A stretch of 64,000 nt of DNA from Nocardia huaxiensis (lineage in GTDB: Bacteria; Actinomycetota; Actinomycetes; Mycobacteriales; Mycobacteriaceae), in assembly GCF_013744875.1 (NCBI RefSeq), contig NZ_CP059399.1, forward strand, positions 7,316,001 to 7,380,000. Reading direction: 5' to 3'. The notes under the pieces are model-generated. The model ran no database searches. It saw nothing but the letters and a program-made list of their open reading frames with translations, and was not told the DNA's origin. Of this stretch, positions 50,528 to 58,402 are shown one piece after another. Position numbers and translations under genes: made by a program. Positions within the stretch are counted from its first letter, which is position 1, and every line of letters starts with the position of its first letter.

Positions 50528-51115
50528 TCAGCGACAGGTGCCGAGGCCCGCGATCAAACGGTCGACATGATCGGCGGCCTCGGCCGGAGCCAGCGGCGCG
50601 TGACCGGCGAGCAGGCGATACCAGAACGGACCGAACACCAGGTCCACGGCGTAGTCCACGTCGAGGCCCGCGTCGAGTTCGCCGCGGTCCAGGCCGCGCC
50701 GCAGCAACTCGGCCACCACCGCGCGGCGCGTCTCGACCCAGCCCCGGAATGCCTCGCGGAAGTCCGGGTCGAGTTGTGCGTCGGCCATCATGCCGCGCAG
50801 TGAGCGCACCCGCACCGGGTGGTCGACGACGCTGTAGAGCCGCTGCACGAATTCGGTGAGATCGCCTGCGACGGAACCGGTGTCGGGTTCCGGCATGCGC
50901 TGCGCGACCGCCCGCGCGTACGCCTCCATGACCAGCTCGGGCCGCGAGCGCCACCACCGGTAGATGGTGCTCTTGGCGACACCCGAACGCGCGGCGATCT
51001 TCTCGATGGTCAGATCGCGATACCCCTGCTCCTCCAACAGCTCCGCGGCCGCGGTGAGGACGGCGTCGTGGGCTTCGGGACTGCGGGTGCGGCCGCCGCG
51101 GCGCTCGGTTGACAT
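50528..51115 (-). CDS. TetR-family regulator of the adjacent hydrolase
   Basis: The 195-residue TetR protein has the HTH HDAVLTAAAELLEEQGYRDLTIEKIAARSGVAKSTIYRWWRSRPELV, followed by a regulatory domain resembling TetR_C_16 (FVQRLYSVVDHPVRVRSLRGMMADAQLDPDFREAFRGWV). ATG 51115 is chosen over 51124. It is divergent from the alpha/beta hydrolase at 51178 with a dyad in the 62-bp gap, so it probably controls that gene. Confidence 0.92.
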   Translation of the reverse strand: MSTERRGGRTRSPEAHDAVLTAAAELLEEQGYRDLTIEKIAARSGVAKSTIYRWWRSRPELVMEAYARAVAQRMPEPDTGSVAGDLTEFVQRLYSVVDHPVRVRSLRGMMADAQLDPDFREAFRGWVETRRAVVAELLRRGLDRGELDAGLDVDYAVDLVFGPFWYRLLAGHAPLAPAEAADHVDRLIAGLGTCR

Positions 51116-51139
51116 GCCGGTCACGGTAGCCTACTTTTC

Positions 51140-51162
51140 AATCGAAACGCAACGTATCGATT
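51140..51162. promoter_or_regulatory. Dyad AATCGA-N11-TCGATT
   Basis: The 6-bp arms at 51140-51145 and 51157-51162 are perfect inverted copies, centred between the TetR and alpha/beta hydrolase genes. The size is right for a TetR-family dimer. Candidate only. Confidence 0.45.
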
Positions 51163-51177
51163 CGCTTGGAGCAGTAC

Positions 51178-51729
51178 ATGAGCACCGTCGTCATCTCGCA
51201 CGAATACGCCAGCAGCCCCGACCAGGCCTGGTACGAACACCTCGCCGCCACCCTCGACGCCCACGACGTGCGCACCCCGCAGATGCCCGATCCCGAAGCG
51301 CCGCAACCCGAACCGTGGCTGCGCGCCGTCGCCGAGCAGATCACCGACCCCGCCGACACCGTCCTGGTCGGCCACAGCCTCGGCGGCGTCAACCTGCTCC
51401 GCCTGCTCCAGCGCCACGAGGGCGAACCGTTCGCCGGCGTCGTACTGGTCGCCGCCATGGCGCACGAGGTGGGCTACGACCAGCTGGCCGCCTTCTTCGA
51501 GGATGGCTTCGACTGGGCCCGAATCCGCAATGCCGCCAAGCAGTTCCGCGTCCTGGCGGCCATCGACGACCCGGTCCTCACCCCCGATCCCCTGGACCAC
51601 GTCCGCCTGTTCACCACCCACCTCGGCGCGAAGTCCATCGTCACCGCCGATGGCATCCACTTCAGCCGCCACCAGAATCGACGTGAGCTCCGGGAGGCCA
51701 TCGACCTGGTGACCGAGCTGCTGCCCTGA
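51178..51729 (+). CDS. Small alpha/beta hydrolase (RBBP9/YdeN family)
   Basis: The 183-residue protein is a compact serine hydrolase: an opening VVISHEYASSPDQAWYEHLAATLDAHDV, nucleophile Ser in VGHSLGG, Asp in IDDPVLTPDP and His in GIHFSRH. Its short length and lack of a lid match the RBBP9/YdeN family. The substrate is unknown. ATG 51178 follows GGAG by six bases. The downstream SDR-hydrolase fusion gene is convergent, with stops 13 bp apart. Confidence 0.9.
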   Translation: MSTVVISHEYASSPDQAWYEHLAATLDAHDVRTPQMPDPEAPQPEPWLRAVAEQITDPADTVLVGHSLGGVNLLRLLQRHEGEPFAGVVLVAAMAHEVGYDQLAAFFEDGFDWARIRNAAKQFRVLAAIDDPVLTPDPLDHVRLFTTHLGAKSIVTADGIHFSRHQNRRELREAIDLVTELLP

Positions 51730-51742
51730 CGCCGCTACCGAG

Positions 51743-53524
51743 TCAGCGCGACACCGGCTCGCCGGTTCTCTCGCGAACCAGCAGATCGGCGAGCAGAGCC
51801 GAGTGCGTCAGCTGCGGGTAGTGGCCCGCGCCCTCGACCGTGGTGACAGGGTGGGTGGTCGAGACAACCAGCGGGTCGGCCGAACCGACCACGATGTGTA
51901 CCGGAACCCGCACTCGCGCAAGCTTGTCGGCGAGTTCCGCACGGTGCGCCGAGGTCGAGACGGCGGCCAGTGCGGCAATGGTCCGATGGGCGACACCGGG
52001 GCGGCCGAGGTCGGCGGCAGCGCTGACCACCGCCGGTCCGTCCGGCACTCCCAGCTGCTCAGCGAGTTTCGCGGAGGACAGCCATTTCAGCGCGACCGCC
52101 GCCAGCGGCGAACGCCGCACCCACGACGGCCGCTGCTGGAGGAAGTACGGCGCGATCAGGACCAGGCGGGCAAGACGATCGGGATGCCGCAGGGCGTACT
52201 CGACCGCCGCCTGCGTGCCGAGCGAATGCCCGACGAGGATCGGGCGGCTGCGGACCGGAGTCATGAGCTGTTCCGTCCACTCCCCCAGAGCCGCCGAGCG
52301 ACCCGGGTCGGGCAGATCGGCAGTGCCGGACCGGGGCGCGGAGCGGCCGACACCGGGAAGATCGGCTGCCAGCACCGAGGCATCCAGGGCGGCCGTTATT
52401 TCCGACCAGCCCGCACTGTTGAGCGGAAGTCCGTGCAGGAGAACGTACTCGGGTGTCTCACGGTCGCCTTCGAGCCAGGTGCCATCGTGAAATCCGGGCG
52501 CGGGCACAGACTTCCGATCCGAATGGCGTGTCGATGCCGTCGAGGCGGCTCCGTTGCGGGTGGCGACGACCCCATCGGCGTAGGCGCGCAAGAGATCTCC
52601 GACCGGTGGATGTTCGATGCCCAGCTCGCGGGCCACGACATCGGTCGCCGTCGTGTCGTAGCGGTCGCCGGCGATGAAGGCCAGGGACTCCGGGTCGGCG
52701 TTGGTCAGTGCGCGCGGCAGCGCCCGCACGATCCCCACCGGGATGGTGAATCGTGGTGCGGGAACACGGAGATGGGTCGCCACCAGCCGGACCAGTTCGG
52801 GGAGGTTGGGGGTTGCCGGGTCGAGCAGGGTGTAGGCCCGATCGGCGGTGCCCGGCAGAGCGGGAACCCGTGCCAGAAACTGTGCCACATAGTCGATTCC
52901 GACAATGGGGACGAAGGTGTCGCGGTCGCCGGGGAGGACGGGGAGCTTGCCGAGCCACAGGTTGTGAATGAGGTCCGACAGGCCGAAGTACTGGCCCGGC
53001 CCGATGACCGACGCGGGGTTCGCGATCGTCAGGGGAACATCCAATTCCTTTGCCAGCGTGCGCAATGCGCTGTCGGCTTCGGTCTTCGACGCTTCGTAGG
53101 CGCCGGCGCGATAGTCGACGCCGCCCCCGCCGCCGACGGTGGTGCGATAGCCGCTGATGTGGACGAGTCGGCGCAGCTGCGGCTGCCCGCTCGCCCACCG
53201 CGCGACCTCCAGCGCGCCGGTGAGGTTGACGCTGCGGGCCTGCTCCGCCCCGAGCCCGAACTGCATGAGGGCGGCGGTGTTGTAGACATCGCGGATGCCG
53301 TCGAATTCCTCGGCGAGACCCAGATTCGGCTGGGTGATGTCGACGGTGGTGAGGCGCAGTCCGGACTGGTCGACATCCTGCGCGGCGAGCCAGGAGGTCA
53401 GCCGGCCCGGGCTGCCCGCCCGCACTCCGGCGACGACGGTCCGGCCGTCACGCAGCAGTTCGGCGACGACAGCGCGGCCGATGAACCCGGCGGCCCCGAA
53501 AACTATCGAGTCGGCAGTGGTCAT
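51743..53524 (-). CDS. SDR (extended) - alpha/beta hydrolase fusion protein
   Basis: Residues ~1-325 form an NAD(P)-dependent epimerase/dehydratase-type SDR: GAAGFIG (10-16), then YEASK for the catalytic Tyr and Lys. Residues ~355-593 form an alpha/beta hydrolase: LLHGLPLNSAGW oxyanion region, nucleophile Ser in VGHSLGTQ, Asp in VGSADPLV and His in GAGHYPQL. A linker of ~25 residues (ASTASTRHSDRKSVPAP) joins them. Both catalytic sets are complete, so it may reduce and then hydrolyse the same compound. It starts 73 bp past the TetR stop, and its promoter carries a TetR operator. Confidence 0.9.
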   Translation of the reverse strand: MTTADSIVFGAAGFIGRAVVAELLRDGRTVVAGVRAGSPGRLTSWLAAQDVDQSGLRLTTVDITQPNLGLAEEFDGIRDVYNTAALMQFGLGAEQARSVNLTGALEVARWASGQPQLRRLVHISGYRTTVGGGGGVDYRAGAYEASKTEADSALRTLAKELDVPLTIANPASVIGPGQYFGLSDLIHNLWLGKLPVLPGDRDTFVPIVGIDYVAQFLARVPALPGTADRAYTLLDPATPNLPELVRLVATHLRVPAPRFTIPVGIVRALPRALTNADPESLAFIAGDRYDTTATDVVARELGIEHPPVGDLLRAYADGVVATRNGAASTASTRHSDRKSVPAPGFHDGTWLEGDRETPEYVLLHGLPLNSAGWSEITAALDASVLAADLPGVGRSAPRSGTADLPDPGRSAALGEWTEQLMTPVRSRPILVGHSLGTQAAVEYALRHPDRLARLVLIAPYFLQQRPSWVRRSPLAAVALKWLSSAKLAEQLGVPDGPAVVSAAADLGRPGVAHRTIAALAAVSTSAHRAELADKLARVRVPVHIVVGSADPLVVSTTHPVTTVEGAGHYPQLTHSALLADLLVRERTGEPVSR

Positions 53525-53537
53525 GATCCCCTACTTT

Positions 53538-53560
53538 CAGTAGACCGATTTACATATTCT
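53538..53560. promoter_or_regulatory. Operator, copy 1 (before the fusion gene)
   Basis: CAGTAGACCG followed by CATATTCT at the same spacing occurs here and at 54161-54183. Nineteen of 23 positions are the same. It lies 14-36 bp before the SDR-hydrolase start on the minus strand. Confidence 0.7.
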
Positions 53561-53597
53561 GTGGTCGAAGAGAAGGCCGCCAGGCAGGCGGCCGAAT

Positions 53598-54152
53598 TCA
53601 GACGAGCGTTTCGATGGTGGACGCCACCCGCCGCAGCGGCGTGCGATCGCGATGCGCGCGGGACAGCACGAGCCCGCCTTCCAGCAGGGCCAGCGCGGTG
53701 GTCGCCAGCCGCTCCGGCTCGGGGTGACCGTAGGCCGTCAGACGTTCCCGCAAGGCGGCCTCCCAGGAGGCGTAGGCGGCCGAACATGCCTGCTGCACAG
53801 TGTCATTGGTGGCCGAGGCATCCAGGGTGACACCGGCGATCGGGCAGCCCTTGGTCCAGCCCGACGCCTCCAGCCGCTCCCCGAGCATGTCCACGAGCAG
53901 TTCGAGATAGCCGCGCGCGTCATCGGCCTCGGCGGTCGCGATAATGCCCGCGATCTCCGCGCCCGCCTGCTCGATGGCCTCGGCGACGAGCTGGTCCTTG
54001 CCCCCGGGAAAGTGGAAGTACAGCGAACCCCGTGGCGCACTGCTGGTTTCGAGGATCTGATTGAGCCCGGTACCGAAGTATCCGCGCGCCTCGAGCAGCG
54101 ACCGCGCACCCGCGATCAACCGGCAGCGAGTGTCCGCACCCTTCTTTCCCAT
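53598..54152 (-). CDS. TetR-family regulator (LmrA/YxaF-like)
   Basis: This 184-residue protein begins MGKKGADTRCRLIAGARSLLEARGYFGTGLNQILETSSAPRGSLYFHFPGGKDQLVAEAI. Its C-terminal domain reads GCPIAGVTLDASATNDTVQQACSAAYASWEAALRERL, as in LmrA/YxaF-type regulators that sense flavonoid-like compounds or drugs. The same 23-bp element lies before its own start and before the fusion gene downstream, so it likely represses both. ATG 54152 is the start. The ligand could be the fusion enzyme's substrate. Confidence 0.92.
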   Translation of the reverse strand: MGKKGADTRCRLIAGARSLLEARGYFGTGLNQILETSSAPRGSLYFHFPGGKDQLVAEAIEQAGAEIAGIIATAEADDARGYLELLVDMLGERLEASGWTKGCPIAGVTLDASATNDTVQQACSAAYASWEAALRERLTAYGHPEPERLATTALALLEGGLVLSRAHRDRTPLRRVASTIETLV

Positions 54153-54160
54153 GCCCGAAA

Positions 54161-54183
54161 CAGTAGACCGGTCGTCATATTCT
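54161..54183. promoter_or_regulatory. Operator, copy 2 (before the TetR gene)
   Basis: Same element as 53538-53560 with GACCGGTC as an internal perfect palindrome. It starts 9 bp upstream of the TetR ATG, so it would overlap the ribosome-binding region and support autoregulation. Confidence 0.7.
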
Positions 54184-54219
54184 TGCAACCGGGCCTGCCC
54201 CACCAGGTGCCGCGGAGAA

Positions 54220-55467
54220 CTACGGGGTGGCGCAGAGGAACACGGTCGGAGTTCGCCCGATACGCGTAATGACCAGCGTATGCGGCTGCGAGCCACGGGG
54301 TTTGAGCGTCTTGCGCAGCGCATCGGGATCGACGTCGACCCCACGCGTGAGAATCTCCAGCGGGCCGCAATCCCGCCGATGCAGCTCGGCCCGCAGCGGC
54401 TTCTCCTTGAAGTCCATGCGATGCAGAATCCGGAATCCCCGGACCCCCTCCGGCACGGTATCGCCGGTGAGATAGGCAATCCGCGGATCCAGTTGCCACA
54501 AACCATGTTTCGCCGCGTAATGCCGGACCAGCCCGGCGCGCACCACCGCACCGTCGGGATCGACGATCCACTCGCCGGGCTCCCGCTCGGGAATGTCATC
54601 CGGATCGGCATCGGTCATGCTCCACCCCGGCCCGGTGGACGAGAGCACGGTGGCCCGCCGCGTGACCCCCTCCTCCGCGAGCCCCGAGGACCACAGGCAC
54701 GCCTCGCGCACGGCGCCGTCGAGCGAGACCACCTCGATCTCGCCGTCCCACTCCAGACGATCGAAATCCAGTCCGGGAGCACACTTCACGGCGAGATCAC
54801 GCCCCGCATAGGCGGTCAGCAGATCCGGCAACGGCGGCTGCAACTTGGCCGGATCATGCGTCCTCCGCCCATCCGCCCGGCGCGCGGGATCAGCGATCAC
54901 CACCTCGGCGGTGCTGCACGGCTCGAGCGCATCAGCCTTGGCCAGCAACACATTCCGCACCCGCCCGACCACCGTGGCGCTCGTACCGAGCGCGAAGATG
55001 CCATCGGCCGGTGAATCATCCTGTACGGCAACCTGTTCCAGCGTGGCGCGCAGGTTGTGGGCCGCGATGTCGAGTCTGACCTCGTCGAGGTCGCTGCCGA
55101 TGACGGCCGGGCACACGCGGGCCAGTTCGATGAGTTCCGCCCCGATGGAGCAGGTGACGTCGTGAACCGTGCGGCCCGCCAGGCGCTTCGCGCGGTGGCG
55201 GGCCACCGCCGAAGGCGTGGCCTGCTGGAGGGCGTCGTCGGTGAAGAGCCACTCCCCCGCCCCGTCGAGTTTGGCGACGGCGCGGCGGCGCAGGCGCGCG
55301 GTTTCCACCAGTGCGGCCGCGCGGTCACCGAATGCGCGGCGGAGCTGTTCCAGGTCCTTGAGCAGAGACTTGGGGGTCAGCTCCAGCCGGTCGGTCGCGG
55401 CGAGCGCGGCCAGGCCGGCCGCGCTGCCGAGGTAGGCGACATCGTCGCGGGTGAAGGCGTAGCCCAC
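54220..55467 (-). CDS. Class I SAM-dependent methyltransferase, THUMP-like (Rv3037c-like)
   Basis: The 415-residue protein has a helical N-terminus (~1-95), a Rossmann core with a motif-I-like sequence VHDVTCSIGAELIEL, then VIGSDLDEVRLDIAAHNL as the SAM-pocket acidic motif, AEVVIADPARR as motif IV (DPxR), and a C-terminal THUMP-like domain (RILHRMDFKEKPLRAELHRRDCGPLEILTRGVDVDPDALRKTLKPRG). The DPxR motif resembles N6-adenine or guanine RNA methyltransferases, so an RNA target is plausible. It begins 3 bp after the stop of the next methyltransferase gene. Confidence 0.87.
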   Translation of the reverse strand: MGYAFTRDDVAYLGSAAGLAALAATDRLELTPKSLLKDLEQLRRAFGDRAAALVETARLRRRAVAKLDGAGEWLFTDDALQQATPSAVARHRAKRLAGRTVHDVTCSIGAELIELARVCPAVIGSDLDEVRLDIAAHNLRATLEQVAVQDDSPADGIFALGTSATVVGRVRNVLLAKADALEPCSTAEVVIADPARRADGRRTHDPAKLQPPLPDLLTAYAGRDLAVKCAPGLDFDRLEWDGEIEVVSLDGAVREACLWSSGLAEEGVTRRATVLSSTGPGWSMTDADPDDIPEREPGEWIVDPDGAVVRAGLVRHYAAKHGLWQLDPRIAYLTGDTVPEGVRGFRILHRMDFKEKPLRAELHRRDCGPLEILTRGVDVDPDALRKTLKPRGSQPHTLVITRIGRTPTVFLCATP

Positions 55468-55470
55468 CGG

Positions 55471-56448
55471 CTACTTGGCCGCCGCACCGGGCTTCACGCC
55501 GGTGATCATCACGTTGTAGAAGAACTGGCGCGGGACCACGTGCCGCAGCACCTTCTCGTCCAGCTTGGACAGGCCCAGCCAGGCCTTGTACTGGGCGAGG
55601 CGGTAGCCCATGGTGAGCTTCTCGTCCGGCACGGCGGCCTCGAAGGTGCGGACCGGCCAGCCCCACAGGGCGGCGGCGAACTCTTCGGTCTTGGCCAGCG
55701 CGTCGACCGCGCCCGCGCGGCGGGCGATCTCCTCCAGCTCGGAGGGGTCGAAGGTGTGCAGGTCGACGACCGCTTCGAGGGCGGCGGCGCGGGAGGACTC
55801 GTCCAGTTCCGCCTGCGGGCGACGCCAATCCTTGAGGAACGGCAGCTTGGTGACGTTGGTGGTGATCTTCCAGGTGACCTGGCCGAGCTTGCGGGCGTAG
55901 AAGTTGCCGATGGTGGTCGGCTCACCCGCGAAGACGAAACGCCCGCCCGGCTTGAGCACGCGCAGGCACTCCTTGAGCGCCAGCTCCACATCCGGAATGT
56001 GGTGCAGCACAGCGTGTCCCACGACCAGGTCGAAGGTGTCGTCCTCGTACGGGATGGTCTCGGCGTCGGCGACGCGGCCGTCGACGTCCAGGCCCAGGTT
56101 CTTGCCGTTGCGGGTGGCGACCTTGACCATGCCCGGCGACAGGTCGGTGACCGAACCGGACTTGGCGATGCCCGACTGCATCAGGTTCAGCAGGAAGAAG
56201 CCGGTGCCGCACCCCAGTTCGAGGGCCCGCTCGTAGGGCAGCTGGGCGTCGGGGACCACGGCGTCGAACCGGCCGCGCGCGTACTCGATACACCGCTCGT
56301 CATACGAGATCGACCACTTGTCGTCGTAGGTCTCGGCTTCCCAGTCGTGATACAGGACCTGGGCGAGCTTGTTGTCGGTGAGCGCAGCCTGGACTTCCGC
56401 CTCGGTGGCATGCGGGTTCGGCGCGGGATCTTCCGGACGAGCAGTCAT
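55471..56448 (-). CDS. Class I SAM-dependent methyltransferase (Rv3038c-like)
   Basis: The 325-residue enzyme has a family opening (LAQVLYHDWEAETYDDKWSISYDERCIEYARGRF), motif I LELGCGTGFFLLNLM, LSPGMVKVATRN, LVVGHAVLHHIPD, and LRVLKPGGRFVFAGEPTTIGN. The C-terminal ~110 residues are family-specific (FHNVMITG-like end, QFFYNVMITGVKP). It corresponds to M. tuberculosis Rv3038c. The substrate is unknown. ATG 56448 starts the conserved part. It is three bases from the THUMP-like gene, so the two form one translational block. Confidence 0.92.
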   Translation of the reverse strand: MTARPEDPAPNPHATEAEVQAALTDNKLAQVLYHDWEAETYDDKWSISYDERCIEYARGRFDAVVPDAQLPYERALELGCGTGFFLLNLMQSGIAKSGSVTDLSPGMVKVATRNGKNLGLDVDGRVADAETIPYEDDTFDLVVGHAVLHHIPDVELALKECLRVLKPGGRFVFAGEPTTIGNFYARKLGQVTWKITTNVTKLPFLKDWRRPQAELDESSRAAALEAVVDLHTFDPSELEEIARRAGAVDALAKTEEFAAALWGWPVRTFEAAVPDEKLTMGYRLAQYKAWLGLSKLDEKVLRHVVPRQFFYNVMITGVKPGAAAK

Positions 56449-56495
56449 GCAGGGCAGCCTAATGAATGCCCCGGTGAGCCCGCGTATCGGGCTGG

Positions 56496-57257
56496 TTATC
56501 CGCCGGTGAAACCCACGGTTCCCGGACCGTCGACCAAATAGGAACGTGTTCCAACCTGCTGATCTTCGGTGCCGAACAACCCGGCCCACTCGGTGCGCGC
56601 CCGATCGTGGCCGTGCGTGCCCGCCTCGAACACCCGCTTGGCCGCGGCCAGCGCCATGGTCGGCGCCGCGGTGAACTGCCGCGCCCAGCGCAGCGCCGCC
56701 TCGAACACGTCATCGGGGGCGACGACCTCGTCGACCAGACCGATCGCCTCGGCCTCCTTCGGATCCACGAAGCGGCCGGTGTACACCAGATCCTTGGCCT
56801 TGGACGGGCCGATCAGCAGGCTCAGCCGCCGGATGCCCGACACCGGGATCAGGCCCGCCTTGATCTGCGGCAGACCCAGCTTCACGTTGTCGCCGATGAT
56901 CCGCCGATCCGCGCCCAGCGCCAGTTCGAGACCGGCTCCGAGCGCGTAACCGCTGATCGCCGCGACCGTCGGCTGCGGCAGCCGGGACAGGCAGCCCAGC
57001 GCGTTCTGCAAATCCTTGACCACGGCCTCGGCCTGCTCGGGCGTCCAGCGCGCCAGCTCGGCCATCTCGTCGCCGGCCGAGAACACGCGCGCGTCCCCGT
57101 AGACCACCACGGCCCGCACCCCCGGATCCGCCCCGATCTCCTCGGCAGCCGCGGCGATCTCCCATGCCGTCTGCAGATCGATCAGATTCAACGGCGGGCG
57201 TGCGATCCGAAGCACGGCAATGCCGTCATTACGGTCCACGGTCACGAATTCGGCCAC
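56496..57257 (-). CDS. Enoyl-CoA hydratase/isomerase family protein with altered active site
   Basis: The 253-residue crotonase-fold protein has VFSAGDEMAELARW (CoA/oxyanion loop), AAISGYALGAGLELALGADRRI (second oxyanion, with Glu in GLEL) and LGLPQIKAGLIPVSGIRRL. In the last motif the second catalytic glutamate of true hydratases (as in PE-I) is Gln (PQI). It corresponds by position to EchA17 (Rv3039c), where I recall TEI. The change argues against normal hydratase activity; isomerase, hydrolase or decarboxylase chemistry, or loss of activity, are alternatives. GTG 57257 fits the family start (VAEFVTV). Confidence 0.9.
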   Translation of the reverse strand: MAEFVTVDRNDGIAVLRIARPPLNLIDLQTAWEIAAAAEEIGADPGVRAVVVYGDARVFSAGDEMAELARWTPEQAEAVVKDLQNALGCLSRLPQPTVAAISGYALGAGLELALGADRRIIGDNVKLGLPQIKAGLIPVSGIRRLSLLIGPSKAKDLVYTGRFVDPKEAEAIGLVDEVVAPDDVFEAALRWARQFTAAPTMALAAAKRVFEAGTHGHDRARTEWAGLFGTEDQQVGTRSYLVDGPGTVGFTGG

Positions 57258-57291
57258 AGCGGACCAGGGTACTGGCGGGTGGAGGGCCATC

Positions 57292-58134
57292 TCAGTTCGG
57301 CCGCTGCGAACCCAGCAGCCGGGAGCCGTCCGGGAGATCGGCGAAGTAGCGGTCGGCGCCGTCGAAGGCCAGCGTGGGCTTGCCGCCCGCCTTGTCGTAG
57401 ACCGGCATGATCGGCTCGATCACCGGGGTGGCGGCGAGAATGTCGGCGGTGGAGGCGAATTCGCCGAGGGCGTCCAGCTGCGACCAGGTCGGCGGCAGCA
57501 GCACGTCCAGGCCGTCCTTCCACCGGGTGATGGCCTCGGCGGGCGTGCACCAGGTGACCACATCGGCCTCGGAGGTCGCGCCGTCGGCCAGCTGACCCTC
57601 AGGGAGCACGGCCACGAAGAACCGGGTGTCGTAGCGGCGCTGCTCGATCGCCGGGGTGATCCAGTTGGCCCACGGGCGCAGCAGATCGGCGCGCAGCACC
57701 AGGTTCTCGCGGGTGAGGAAGGCGGCGAAGGAGAGCTCGCGGCGCTCCAGCTGCCCGCGCGCCTCGGCGTAGACCGAGGTGTCGGAGACGACGGTGTCGG
57801 CGGTCGGCCCGGCCAGCAGGACGCCGCACTCCTCGAAGGTCTCGCGCACGGCCGCGCACACCAGCGCCTGGGCGCGTGGGCCGTCGGTGCCGAAACGCTC
57901 TGCCCACCAAGCCGGTTCGGGCCCGGCCCAGTCGAGGTCGGCGGACGCGTCGGAGAGGTCGACGCCGCCGCCGGGGAACACCGTCATGCCCGCGGCGAAG
58001 GCCATGCCGCTCACACGACGCTGCAGGAACACCTCGGGCCCGTTCACGCCGTCACGCACCAGCATCACCGTGGACGCGTCCTTGATGGGCGCGGCGGCGG
58101 GCTGAGAGTCGGGCTGGGCAACTGTCTCGCTCAC
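57292..58134 (-). CDS. NUDIX hydrolase (NUDT19-like)
   Basis: The 280-residue protein has a Nudix box whose second half RETFEECG (~98-105) is intact. The first Gly-rich part (FPGGGVDL) is separated from it by a ~40-residue insertion, the layout of NUDT19/RP2-type CoA or nucleoside diphosphatases. It has VMLVRDGVNGPEVFLQRRVSGMAFAAGMTVFPGGGVD at the N-terminal side. Likely substrate: a CoA derivative or nucleotide-sugar. Matches Rv3040c. ATG 58134 is the start. It lies 34 bp upstream of the crotonase gene and is probably in the same operon. Confidence 0.92.
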   Translation of the reverse strand: MSETVAQPDSQPAAAPIKDASTVMLVRDGVNGPEVFLQRRVSGMAFAAGMTVFPGGGVDLSDASADLDWAGPEPAWWAERFGTDGPRAQALVCAAVRETFEECGVLLAGPTADTVVSDTSVYAEARGQLERRELSFAAFLTRENLVLRADLLRPWANWITPAIEQRRYDTRFFVAVLPEGQLADGATSEADVVTWCTPAEAITRWKDGLDVLLPPTWSQLDALGEFASTADILAATPVIEPIMPVYDKAGGKPTLAFDGADRYFADLPDGSRLLGSQRPN

Positions 58135-58214
58135 ATTCGCACCCTAACGTTTGCTCGGGAGCCGGTACAGGGCGGGCAGGACGCGGCGGAATGATCGCGC
58201 CCCCGAGCCCTGCG

Positions 58215-58283
58215 ATGCCGCCGCTCGTCATCCCGGCATGCCGCCACTCGTCATCCCGGCATGCCGCCACTCGTCATCCCGGC
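58215..58283. repeat. Three tandem 23-bp units
   Basis: Three copies at 58215-58237, 58238-58260 and 58261-58283 follow each other without spacers. Each begins ATGCCGCC and ends CATCCCGGC; the first has G and the others A at position 9. The third runs into the 88-bp repeat copy B. It looks like expansion of one end of that repeat. Confidence 0.9.
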
Positions 58284-58359
58284 ATGCTTTTGGCCGGGAT
58301 CCACAGAGCAACGCACGCTATCCGTGTCGATCCCGGCCAAAAGCGCGCCGGGATGACGG
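58272..58359. repeat. 88-bp palindromic interspersed repeat, copy B (inverted)
   Basis: The reverse complement of copy A (25119-25206). Its ends, CGTCATCCCGGC and GCCGGGATGACGG, are inverted copies and the ~28-bp middle is unique. It fills the gap between the hypothetical gene at 58403 and the NUDIX gene start. No coding frame inside. Two near-identical copies 33 kb apart imply recent mobility or transposition in trans. Confidence 0.85.
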
Positions 58360-58402
58360 AGGGCTGGGTAGACGACATCGCCGCACGAGCGTCAGCAGTC
58401 CC

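Noticed and set aside
56540..56555. Second KstR-like site (GGAACGTGTTCC)
   Set aside because: It misses the first fixed T of the consensus and lies inside the 3' end of the enoyl-CoA hydratase-like coding region.
58215..58283. Three direct repeats suggesting a small CRISPR array
   Set aside because: The units are contiguous with no spacers, no cas genes are near, and the units match one end of the 88-bp repeat.
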